A stretch of 16,617 bases of DNA from Nitrospirota bacterium (lineage in GTDB: Bacteria; JACPQY01): positions 1 through 16,617 of the forward strand of contig JACPQY010000064.1 of NCBI GenBank assembly GCA_016190245.1, in the 5' to 3' direction. The notes under the pieces were generated by a model. The model searched no databases. It saw only the letters and a list, made by a program, of their open reading frames with translations, and had not been told where the DNA came from. Shown here piece after piece: positions 7,650-15,661 of this stretch (positions are counted from its first letter, which is position 1; every line of letters begins with the position of its first letter). The translations under genes and the position numbers were made by a program.

Positions 7650-7678
7650 TTGAATTGCCCCGAGCACGGTGATATGGT
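7650..7678 (+). promoter_or_regulatory. Weak candidate promoter of the succinate dehydrogenase operon
   Basis: TTGAAT (7650-7655), a 17-base spacer and TATGGT (7673-7678) match the sigma70 boxes at 4 of 6 bases each. A start near 7685 would leave almost no leader before the ATG at 7691. This fits the absence of a ribosome-binding site there, but the match is modest. Confidence 0.3.
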
Positions 7679-7690
7679 CCGCGTAACCCA

Positions 7691-8440
7691 ATGGCATCCG
7701 TAACGGTATCCGTCCAGGCTCCGGGCTACGGAATCACTCAGCGGAAAGACCGCTGGTGGGTGGAACCCCTCGTCCAAGGCACCCTGTTCCTGATTCTGGC
7801 CGGCTACTCCACGTGGGCCGCTTTCCAGGGGGAGCACTACGAATTCGGCCCCTACCTCTCCCCCATGTACTCGCCGCTCCTCCAGCCCTCGTGGTGGCCC
7901 CTCTCGCCCGCCATTCTCATCCTCTGGGTGCCGATCGGCTTCCGCGCGACCTGCTACTACTATCGAAAGATGTACTACCGATCCTTCTTCCTCGATCCGC
8001 CTGCCTGCACGGTGGAAGAGCCGCGTAACGCCTACCGGGGCGAGTCGGCGTTCCCCTTCATTCTCCAGAACATGCACCGCTACCTGCTCTACCTGGGCTT
8101 CATCCCGCTCGCGACCATGTGGTACGACGTCTACCTCGGCACGAAATTCGAGGACGGTTTCGGGATCGGCGTCGGCACGCTCGTGCTTTTCGTGAACGTC
8201 GCGGCGATCAGCTTGTATGTCTTCTCGTGCCACGCCTTCCGCCACGTGATCGGTGGGAACGTGGACTGCTTCGCGAAGGCAACGTGCGGCAAACAGCGCC
8301 ATGCCGTCTGGAAGGCGTCGAGCCGGTCCAACGAACACCACATGATGTTCGCTTGGATCAGTTTCTTCGCGGTCGTGGCCGCCGACCTCTACGTACGCCT
8401 CGGCTCGATGGGCTACCTCACGGACATCAGGATCATCTAG
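7691..8440 (+). CDS. sdhC: Succinate dehydrogenase/fumarate reductase membrane anchor, fused five-helix type
   Basis: 249 residues with about five membrane spans (near 25-44, 69-91, 122-145, 155-182, 216-236). It is the single-chain anchor class known from actinobacterial Sdh1-type enzymes rather than separate short SdhC and SdhD. It holds the SdhA/SdhB head on the membrane and passes electrons to or from quinone. Candidate cofactor ligands are H129 and a cluster at the end of helix 4: C180, H181, H185, C193, C199, H204, then HH 216-217. Family members have conserved segments resembling TCGKQRHAVWKASSRSNEHH. No ribosome-binding site precedes the ATG, so translation may be leaderless. First gene of sdhCAB; an unusual 163-base structured spacer separates it from sdhA. 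The enzyme direction (succinate oxidation or fumarate reduction) is not decided by sequence. Confidence 0.9.
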   Translation: MASVTVSVQAPGYGITQRKDRWWVEPLVQGTLFLILAGYSTWAAFQGEHYEFGPYLSPMYSPLLQPSWWPLSPAILILWVPIGFRATCYYYRKMYYRSFFLDPPACTVEEPRNAYRGESAFPFILQNMHRYLLYLGFIPLATMWYDVYLGTKFEDGFGIGVGTLVLFVNVAAISLYVFSCHAFRHVIGGNVDCFAKATCGKQRHAVWKASSRSNEHHMMFAWISFFAVVAADLYVRLGSMGYLTDIRII

Positions 8441-8490
8441 TACCATGTTGACTAATTCTTGGAACGGATCGGTGCCTCCAACATGGTACT
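8439..8490 (+). repeat. Inverted repeat at the sdhC stop codon
   Basis: AGTACCATGTTG (8439-8450) pairs perfectly with CAACATGGTACT (8479-8490) around a 28-base loop. The left arm overlaps the last two bases of the sdhC stop codon. There is no T-run. Confidence 0.75.
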
Positions 8491-8562
8491 TTCGGAACGA
8501 TGTTTGCTTCCGCAAACATCGTTCCGATGGTCCCGCGTCGGTGACCATCTGCTCCAAGAATT
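8454..8562. repeat. Two inverted copies of a ~52-base element between sdhC and sdhA
   Basis: Positions 8454-8507 and the reverse complement of 8512-8562 share their ends: AATTCTTGGA (10 bases, outer) and CGGAACGATGTTTGC (15 bases, inner), with a diverged middle. The inner arms form a perfect 15-bp hairpin with a TTCC loop (8493-8526). The right copy contains a further ATGGTC/GACCAT pair (8527-8532, 8543-8548). This looks like a small inserted palindromic element. As RNA it would be a strong stem able to pause ribosomes or polymerase, or to protect one side of the mRNA. Confidence 0.75.
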
Positions 8563-8603
8563 CCTCAATGCGGGACTAGGACGCAGCGAACGACGCCGGC
8601 AGC

Positions 8604-10409
8604 ATGGAAAACTACGAAACCCATCGCCACGACGTGCTCGTGATCGGCGCCGGCGGCGCCGGCCTGCGGGCCGCCATCGAGGCGAAATCCCAGGGCGCGA
8701 GCGTCGGACTCGTCTGCAAGTCGCTCCTCGGCAAGGCCCACACCGTCATGGCGGAGGGCGGGATCGCCGCGGCCATGGCGAATATCGATCCCCAGGACGA
8801 CTGGCGAACCCACTGCGCCGACACGCTGCGTGGCGGCGTCTACGTGAACAACTGGCGTATGGCCCAACTCCACGCGCAGGAAGCGCCCGACCGCGTGCGG
8901 GAACTGGAACAATGGGGCGCGCTGTTCGACCGAACGGACGACGGCCGGATCCTCCAGCGGGCCTTCGGCGGCCATAAGTACCGGCGGCTCGTGCACGTCG
9001 GTGACCGCACCGGCCTGGAGCTGATCCGCACTGTGCAGGACAGGGCCGTCCAACTCGGCGTGGACGTCTACATGGAATGCACCGTCACCCACCTCTTCAA
9101 GGAGGACGGTCGCATCGCAGGCGCCCTCGCCTACTGGCGCGAAAGCGGCCGGTTCGTTCTCTTCCCGGCCAAAGCCATCGTGATCGCCACCGGCGGCGCC
9201 GGCAAGTCCTACAAGATCACCTCTAACTCCTGGGAGTACTCGGGCAACGGGCAGGCCATAGCCTTCGAGATCGGCGCGGAGCTCATGGATATGGAGTTTG
9301 TCCAGTTCCATCCCACGGGCATGGTCTGGCCGCCCGGCGTTCGGGGCCTGCTCGTCACCGAGAGCGTGCGCGGAGACGGCGGCCTCTTGAAGAACTCGAA
9401 GGGCGAGCGATTCATGTTCAAGCACACCCCCGAACGCTACAAGGGACAGATCGCGGACACGGAGGCCGAGGCCGAGAAATGGCTCACCGAGATTCGCGAA
9501 GGCCGCCCCATCACGGCCCGCAAACCTCCGGAGCTCTTGCCGAGGGACATCGTCGCCCGCGCGATCTACAACGAAGTGAAGGAAGGCCGAGGCAGCGAGC
9601 ACGACGGCGTCTATCTGGACATTTCCCACATGCCGGCCGAATACGTGAAGCGGAAACTCCCCAGCATGTACATGCAATTCAAGGAACTCGCCGACGTGGA
9701 CATCACGGCGCAGCCCATGGAGATCGGCCCCACGATGCACTACATGATGGGGGGTATCCGCGTGGATGGCGACACACAGAGCACGAATGTTCCCGGTCTC
9801 TACGCGGCGGGCGAGGCCGCGGCCGGCCTGCACGGGGCAAACCGCCTGGGCGGAAACTCGCTTTCAGACTTGATCGTCTTCGGACGCCGTGCCGGGCTCT
9901 ACGCCGCCGAGTACGCGCGGGGCGCCAAAGAAGGGAAGATCGCCGATGCCTCCGTGGATGAGGCCCAAAAGAAACTCCTCGCGCCTTTCGATCGGAAGAA
10001 AGGTCCCACCCCCTACGAGGTCCACCGCGAACTTCAGGACATCATGACGGGCCACGTCGGCATTTTCCGGAACGAGATCGACCTCCAGACCGGAATCCGG
10101 AAACTTCAGGATCTCCGCGAGAAGGCGAAGACCGGTTCGGTGGACGGCGGCCGGCAATACAACCCGGGGTGGCACCTCGCCCGGGACCTTGTCACCATGA
10201 TCACCGTCTCCGAAGCCATCGCCCGAAGCGCCCTGCTCCGCAAGGAGAGCCGGGGCGGGCACGCGCGGACGGACTATCCCAAGTTGGAGGATGCGTTTGC
10301 GAAGACAAATTTCGTGGCCGTCCGCGATGGCGAGACGGTCAAGGTCGAAGGGCGGCCGCTCCCCGAGTGGCCCGAGGAGATCAAGAAGCTGATGGAGGAG
10401 AAGAAGTAG
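8604..10409 (+). CDS. sdhA: Succinate dehydrogenase/fumarate reductase flavoprotein subunit
   Basis: 601 residues, normal for the family. The Rossmann FAD motif GAGGAGLRAA lies at 15-24. H46 in KAHTVMAEGG is the expected site of covalent FAD attachment. Catalytic-region motifs are present: QFHPTGM with H236, TESVRGDGG 252-260, RD at 314-315, HYMMGG from H379, and HGANRLGGNSLSD near 410-422. The C-terminal domain has the usual HARTDYP segment. It interconverts succinate and fumarate on the cytoplasmic side and passes electrons to the iron-sulfur subunit. The ATG has only a weak, distant purine run upstream (AGGAC about 22 bases away), so expression may depend on coupling or on the structured spacer before it. 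It overlaps the next gene by one base (TAGTG). Confidence 0.97.
   Translation: MENYETHRHDVLVIGAGGAGLRAAIEAKSQGASVGLVCKSLLGKAHTVMAEGGIAAAMANIDPQDDWRTHCADTLRGGVYVNNWRMAQLHAQEAPDRVRELEQWGALFDRTDDGRILQRAFGGHKYRRLVHVGDRTGLELIRTVQDRAVQLGVDVYMECTVTHLFKEDGRIAGALAYWRESGRFVLFPAKAIVIATGGAGKSYKITSNSWEYSGNGQAIAFEIGAELMDMEFVQFHPTGMVWPPGVRGLLVTESVRGDGGLLKNSKGERFMFKHTPERYKGQIADTEAEAEKWLTEIREGRPITARKPPELLPRDIVARAIYNEVKEGRGSEHDGVYLDISHMPAEYVKRKLPSMYMQFKELADVDITAQPMEIGPTMHYMMGGIRVDGDTQSTNVPGLYAAGEAAAGLHGANRLGGNSLSDLIVFGRRAGLYAAEYARGAKEGKIADASVDEAQKKLLAPFDRKKGPTPYEVHRELQDIMTGHVGIFRNEIDLQTGIRKLQDLREKAKTGSVDGGRQYNPGWHLARDLVTMITVSEAIARSALLRKESRGGHARTDYPKLEDAFAKTNFVAVRDGETVKVEGRPLPEWPEEIKKLMEEKK
10394..10400 (+). 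promoter_or_regulatory. Ribosome-binding site of sdhB inside the end of sdhA
   Basis: GGAGGAG, 8 bases before the GTG at 10409. It fixes the sdhB start, which an open frame reaching back to 10169 leaves ambiguous. Confidence 0.8.
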
Positions 10410-11203
10410 TGGCGGCGCAAGGACCCCATGAGGATAGCACTCGCCATCCCCGGAGCGCAGCAGGGGGGGAATCGAGGGAAGCCATTCTGCGCGTCTTCCG
10501 CGGCGACCCGCGCGGCGGCGAGGCGAAGGAGTACAAGGTCCCCGTCGGCCCCGGCATGGTGGTGCTGGATGCGATCCACCACATCCAGGGCTATTTCGCT
10601 CCGGATCTCGCCTGCCGCTGGAACTGCAAGGCGGCCAAGTGCGGCTCGTGTAGCGCCGAGGTGAATGGCCGACCACGGCTCATGTGCAAGACCCGGCTCG
10701 ATGAGTTCGCAGAGGGCGAGATCATCACCGTCTATCCCCTCCGGTCTTTCCCGCTGATCAAGGATCTTGTCACGGACGTTTCGCGCAACTTCGAGGTGAA
10801 CAAGCGGATCCCCCCATTCGCGCCGAAACCTTCAACGGAGTGGCGGATGCAGCAGCCGGACGTGGACCGCGTTCAAGAGTTCCGCAAGTGCATCGAGTGC
10901 TTCCTCTGCCAGGACGTCTGCCACGTGATCCGCAACCACAACAAGCTCGGCGAGTTCGCGGGCCCTCGCTTCTTCGTGCGCTCGGCCTGCCTCGAGATGC
11001 ACCCGCTGGACGGCCTCAACCGGACGCGCTTCCTCAAGGAAGAGGCCGGCCTCGGCTACTGCAACATCACCAAGTGCTGCACCGAGGTCTGCCCAGAGGA
11101 CATTCACATCACCGACAACGCGATCATTCCTCTCAAGGAGCGCGTTGTGAGCGAGTTCTACAGTCCCCTCGGCTGGCTCCGGCGCAAACTCGCCGGGAAG
11201 TAG
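10409..11203 (+). CDS. sdhB: Succinate dehydrogenase/fumarate reductase iron-sulfur subunit
   Basis: 264 residues from the GTG at 10409, which overlaps the sdhA stop by one base. Residues 1-23 are polar and poorly conserved in appearance. The plant-type ferredoxin part binds [2Fe-2S] through C73, C78, C81 and C93 (C-x4-C-x2-C-x11-C). C69 is an extra nearby Cys. The C-terminal part has C161-x2-C164-x2-C167-x3-C171 for one cubane cluster, with His rather than the usual Pro after C171. C194, C218, C224 (or C223) and C228 remain for the second, ending in CPEDIHI. It wires FAD in SdhA to the membrane anchor. The pattern is consistent with a [2Fe-2S], [4Fe-4S], [3Fe-4S] or [4Fe-4S] relay; the third cluster type is not decided. 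Last gene of sdhCAB; no clear terminator follows. Confidence 0.95.
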   Translation: MAAQGPHEDSTRHPRSAAGGESREAILRVFRGDPRGGEAKEYKVPVGPGMVVLDAIHHIQGYFAPDLACRWNCKAAKCGSCSAEVNGRPRLMCKTRLDEFAEGEIITVYPLRSFPLIKDLVTDVSRNFEVNKRIPPFAPKPSTEWRMQQPDVDRVQEFRKCIECFLCQDVCHVIRNHNKLGEFAGPRFFVRSACLEMHPLDGLNRTRFLKEEAGLGYCNITKCCTEVCPEDIHITDNAIIPLKERVVSEFYSPLGWLRRKLAGK

Positions 11204-11656
11204 CCTTTTCCCGCCCACTTCCCTCACGACTCGCAATCCGGCGCGATGTCCTGCCTCACGCGGAGCGCGCACATGCCTTCGCAGCCAGCAATATTCGTCT
11301 TGCCCCCTTGTCGCATACACAAACGAGGCCCACGCCCCGTGTGGCCCCGGTGTTTCATTCGACCTCCTTCGGGTTGGCCCCTCAACCAGAAAGAGTTTCT
11401 CAATGTTCAGAAGCGACCCCAAGGCCACAAGGCCACGCGGGCTTGGAAAAAGGAGGGGGCGGCGGGGGGAAGGGGAACACGTGGAATCTCTGGCTGATGG
11501 AAAGGTCCATCCACTGCCTACGTGCCTACGGGACGTTGTTTCCTACGTTGCATTTCCTTCACTGCCCAAGCTGAATGTCCCCCCGGCTCCGGATCTTGCG
11601 TCCACGTATTCCGGACGGCGCGATTCAGGTGGTTCCATCGTAACTTTCCTACTTTT
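11204..11656. other. Intergenic stretch, no supported gene; G-rich tract
   Basis: Lies between sdhB (plus) and the ATPase gene (minus), which converge. Short open frames here have no ribosome-binding sites and strange composition. A 7-base inverted repeat GGGAAGT/ACTTCCC (11195-11201, 11217-11223) spans the sdhB stop and is at best a weak terminator. Positions 11439-11475 hold four runs of three to six G on the plus strand, a possible G-quadruplex. Otherwise I see nothing. Confidence 0.6.
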
Positions 11657-12844
11657 CTATTTTGCCCAATGTTCGGCCGGCATCGAAAGAAAAGTCTCGA
11701 CCGCTATTCCGTCGCCACCCACCAGGAGTGGCCGGGACTTTGGGAAGACCGTGCGAAATGCGTCGAGGCCCGGCTGCGATTCACGGGCTCGCCCGCTCTT
11801 GACCTCGATGGCGGTCACATGGCCGCGGTACCGGATCACGAAATCCACCTCGCGGTTCCGGTCCCGCCAGTAGAAAAGCTCACAGTCTCCGGCAAAGGCG
11901 GCGGAGGCGAGGTGCGCCCCGACGGCCGACTCGACCAGCCGCCCGCGGAAGGGTCGATCCGCCCGCGCCTCCTCGGGCGTCTTCCCCGATTGGGCCGTGA
12001 TGAGGGCCGTATTGAGCACTTGAAGCTTCGGACTCGATCCGCGCCGGCGCACGGCCGAGCCGCAATACTTCTGCAACCCCGTGACCATGCCCGCCGCCGC
12101 GAGCAGGTCGAGGTAGTGGGCCAGGGTCGTGGTGTTCCCCGCGTCATGGAGCTGGCCGAGGAGCTTCTGGTAGGAGACGATCTGTCCTGAGTAGCGACAT
12201 GCGAGATCGAACAAGCGGCGCAGGAGCGCGGGTTTGTCCACGCGGCTGAGGAGGAGAACATCCCGAGAAATAGTGGTCTCGATGAGCGAATCCTTGATGT
12301 AACGGGCCCACCGATCCGGCTCGTTGGAGAGCGGGGCGGCGCCGGGGTACCCGCCGAAGTAGAGGTAGCGTTCCATGTCGAATCCGAACGCCTTCTTCAT
12401 CTCACGGAGGGACCAGTGTGGCAGGTGGATCATCTCGAACCGACCCGCCAAGCTCTCCGTGAGACCCTGCTGAAACACCAGCGGCGCCGAACCGAGCAGC
12501 ACCACCTTGAGTGTGCGCCGGGCACGGGTGTCCTCGTCCCACAGCCGTTTCACGGCCTCGGACCAGCCGGAGATGTTGTGGATTTCATCCAGCACCAGCA
12601 GCGCCGGGCGGTTCTCGGCTTCGAGGCGCGCTGCTTCCCACTGCTCGGCAATCCAATGGCTGCCGCGTAAGGTCGGCTCGTCCGCGCTTGCGAAGCGGGC
12701 CGGAAGCCTGCTCCTCTCAACGGCTTGGCGGACAAGAGTGGTCTTGCCGACCTGACGCGGTCCGGCGATCACTGGGATGAACCGCCGGGGCTCTTTCAAG
12801 CGGGTGCGCAGCAATGCTTCGAAAGGTCTCGTGTACGGCTCCAT
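11657..12844 (-). CDS. AAA ATPase with DUF4143 C-terminal domain
   Basis: 395 residues, typical for the AAA_14 + DUF4143 family. The N-terminal ATPase has Walker A GPRQVGKTT at 28-36, Walker B LLVLDE at 82-87 and a sensor-like LLGSA near 116-120. A winged-helix-like middle (about 200-260) follows. The C-terminal part carries a PD-(D/E)xK-style signature: E305, EVDFVI with D334, and IEVKSG with E347 and K349. These ATPases are widespread, often horizontally moved, and lack an agreed function; roles in nucleic-acid handling or defence are guesses. The start ATG has no clear ribosome-binding site. It is transcribed divergently from the PIN-domain gene across a 130-base AT-rich spacer with repeated TTACTCA motifs, and it converges on sdhB. 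No terminator is seen after the stop. Confidence 0.9.
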   Translation of the reverse strand: MEPYTRPFEALLRTRLKEPRRFIPVIAGPRQVGKTTLVRQAVERSRLPARFASADEPTLRGSHWIAEQWEAARLEAENRPALLVLDEIHNISGWSEAVKRLWDEDTRARRTLKVVLLGSAPLVFQQGLTESLAGRFEMIHLPHWSLREMKKAFGFDMERYLYFGGYPGAAPLSNEPDRWARYIKDSLIETTISRDVLLLSRVDKPALLRRLFDLACRYSGQIVSYQKLLGQLHDAGNTTTLAHYLDLLAAAGMVTGLQKYCGSAVRRRGSSPKLQVLNTALITAQSGKTPEEARADRPFRGRLVESAVGAHLASAAFAGDCELFYWRDRNREVDFVIRYRGHVTAIEVKSGRARESQPGLDAFRTVFPKSRPLLVGGDGIAVETFLSMPAEHWAK

Positions 12845-12851
12845 TTACGAA

Positions 12852-12880
12852 TTACTCAATATCATGAGTCATTTTACTCA
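12852..12880. promoter_or_regulatory. TTACTCA/TGAGT repeats in the divergent spacer, candidate operator
   Basis: TTACTCA occurs at 12852-12858 and 12874-12880, 22 bases (about two helical turns) apart. TGAGT at 12865-12869 between them gives inverted pairs in both directions. The stretch is much more AT-rich than the surrounding DNA and sits just before the ATPase start. It could bind a repressor shared by both divergent genes. Confidence 0.4.
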
Positions 12881-12974
12881 GATCCGTGTGCAAATCAACT
12901 TGAACCCCCGCTTGCGAGCGGACATCCCTCAGGAGTTCCACTGGCATCGGAAAAATCAACAAGGATATCTTGAA

Positions 12975-13379
12975 GTGAGCCGAGTCCTCCTGGACACATC
13001 GGCCTACTCCGCTTTCATGCTCGGAATGCCCGCCGCCAAGTCTTGCCTCCAAGCAGCGGAAGCGATATTCCTCAACCCCGTCGTACTGGGTGAACTGCTG
13101 GCCGGTTTTCGGAAGGGAATGCACTGCGCGACGAATGAGAAGGAACTCAGCACCTTACTCTCTTCCCCGCGGGTCGGAGTTCTGGACATGACGGAGGACA
13201 CAGCCCATCGCTACGCCTTCATCCACGACTCCTTGAGAAAAGCTGGACCCCCAATTCCAACACACGATCTCTGGATCACCGCCACGGCCATGCAGCATGG
13301 CCTAGTCGTCGTCACCTCCGACGATCACTTCCTGAAAATCCAGCAGATCGCAACGGAACTCGTCGATCTCCGAGCCTGA
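12975..13379 (+). CDS. VapC-like PIN-domain ribonuclease toxin
   Basis: 134 residues from the GTG at 12975, which has AAGGA 9 bases upstream. An in-frame ATG at 12864 would add 37 residues that do not look like part of a PIN fold. PIN acidic residues are all present: D7 in LLDTSAYSAF, E40 in VVLGELLAGF, D98 in PTHDLWITATA, and D116/D117 in VTSDDHFL. The family cleaves RNA with Mg2+ and is normally blocked by a small antitoxin encoded just upstream. No such gene is visible: the other frames in the spacer give no antitoxin-like sequence. It is either an orphan toxin, a case where the antitoxin has decayed or is elsewhere, or a housekeeping-type PIN protein. The stop is 4 bases from the convergent fumC stop, so the 3' ends are tightly packed. 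Confidence 0.85.
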   Translation: MSRVLLDTSAYSAFMLGMPAAKSCLQAAEAIFLNPVVLGELLAGFRKGMHCATNEKELSTLLSSPRVGVLDMTEDTAHRYAFIHDSLRKAGPPIPTHDLWITATAMQHGLVVVTSDDHFLKIQQIATELVDLRA

Positions 13380-13383
13380 GAGG

Positions 13384-14841
<1,458 letters not shown>

Positions 14842-14915
14842 GGTCCCCGCCTATCACCCGGCCCCCGGCTCGTCAAGGAGTCCCGTCAACCCTCCTGTGC
14901 AAGGCTTGTTTCTGC

Positions 14916-14944
14916 TTGACAATTCCGAGCGAAAAGCCTTAAAT
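14916..14944 (+). promoter_or_regulatory. Sigma70-type promoter of the small outer-membrane protein gene
   Basis: TTGACA (14916-14921, perfect -35), a 17-base spacer and TTAAAT (14939-14944, 4 of 6 to the -10 consensus). Transcription would start near 14951, just before the ribosome-binding site GGAG (14955-14958). This argues against the earlier ATG at 14943 as start. Confidence 0.7.
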
Positions 14945-14954
14945 GACTCCCAAT

Positions 14955-14958
14955 GGAG
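14955..14958 (+). promoter_or_regulatory. Ribosome-binding site that decides the start of the small outer-membrane protein
   Basis: GGAG, 5 bases before the ATG at 14964. No comparable site precedes the in-frame ATG at 14943. Confidence 0.65.
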
Positions 14959-14963
14959 CAAGA

Positions 14964-15539
14964 ATGACTATTATCCGCAAGGGACTCGTCCCCTCGCTCC
15001 TTCTCTTGTCGCTCCTCGCCTGGATGGTTTCCGCGCCTCCTTCGACGTGGGCCCAGGCCGGTCGTCCTGCTCCGGCACCGAGCGCGGCTCCGGAAGACGA
15101 CGAAACACCCGCGGACGGACTCACGCACCATACCTTCGGCGTCGGCGTCTACGGCCAGACCTTCGGTTTCCCGCCCGGCGCCACGTTCAAGTACTGGTTC
15201 CGCGACGCTTTCGCGGGCCAGTTCGACATGGGCTACAAGACGGGTGACGCCCAACTCATCGTGATCCGGATGAGCTACCTCTCGCATGACATCGCACCCC
15301 TCCTGCGCAACATCATCCCGCTCTATGCCGGCCTAGGCTTCAGCGTGGTCGTCGCGGGCGAGGACGAGAGCGTGAAAGATCTCAATGGCGGCGTGCTTCG
15401 AGTCCCCCTTGGCGTTGACTTCCTCTTCCGCCGATATCCTCTCGAGTTGTTCGTGGAAGCCGCGCCGGGCGTGCGCCTTGCCAAGGAAACGAAGATCCTG
15501 ATCGACTCCTCGATCGGGCTACGTTTCTACTTCTGGTAG
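14964..15539 (+). CDS. Small predicted outer-membrane beta-barrel protein
   Basis: 191 residues from the ATG at 14964 (an in-frame ATG at 14943 adds 7). A Sec signal peptide (RKG, then a Leu-rich core) should be cut after the AQA near residue 33. A Pro/Ala-rich, acidic linker follows (to about 50). The remaining ~140 residues alternate polar and hydrophobic positions in short strands (for example FGVGVYGQTFGF, LYAGLGFSVVVAG, ELFVEAAPGVRLA) and end in GLRFYFW. A terminal aromatic residue is the usual insertion signal of outer-membrane barrels. The length fits an 8-strand barrel. I do not recognise a named family and no function can be given. It stands alone with its own promoter and is divergent from fumC. 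Confidence 0.8.
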   Translation: MTIIRKGLVPSLLLLSLLAWMVSAPPSTWAQAGRPAPAPSAAPEDDETPADGLTHHTFGVGVYGQTFGFPPGATFKYWFRDAFAGQFDMGYKTGDAQLIVIRMSYLSHDIAPLLRNIIPLYAGLGFSVVVAGEDESVKDLNGGVLRVPLGVDFLFRRYPLELFVEAAPGVRLAKETKILIDSSIGLRFYFW

Positions 15540-15540
15540 G

Positions 15541-15661
15541 CTGAGCTATCAGCGGTCAGTCCGCCTCAGGCGGATCAGCGATCAGAAGGAAGCGAGAGAG
15601 GGCCTCGCGGAGGACTGCCACCCGGCAGGCGAACTGAATTCTGAAAGCCGATCGCTGAAAG
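15541..15661. repeat. Repeat-rich convergent spacer (ATCAGCGRTCAG type)
   Basis: ATCAGCGGTCAG and ATCAGCGATCAG flank the perfect hairpin TCCGCC-TCA-GGCGGA (15560-15574). CTGCC-ACCC-GGCAG (15615-15628) is a second hairpin. CTGAAAGC is repeated at 15641-15648 and 15655-15662, and ATCGCTGA (15651-15658) is the inverse of TCAGCGAT (15575-15582). The spacer lies between two convergent stop codons and resembles dispersed spacer repeats of environmental genomes. It may end transcription both ways, but there is no T-run. Confidence 0.55.

Noticed and set aside
7628-8557. 309-codon minus-strand frame over sdhC
   Set aside because: Antisense shadow of sdhC, rich in charged residues with no family features; its first codons come from the palindromic spacer.
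8459-8977. 172-codon plus-strand frame beginning in the sdhC-sdhA spacer
   Set aside because: It runs into sdhA in another frame. The resemblance of its start to the minus-strand frame is due to the DNA palindrome, not to a gene.
8565-9833. 422-codon minus-strand frame over sdhA
   Set aside because: His/Val/Ala/Asp-rich antisense shadow typical of GC-rich DNA; sdhA is unmistakable on the other strand.
12725-12973. 82-codon plus-strand frame ending just before the PIN gene, tested as antitoxin
   Set aside because: Most of it is antisense to the ATPase; the product lacks a DNA-binding fold pattern and has no ribosome-binding site.
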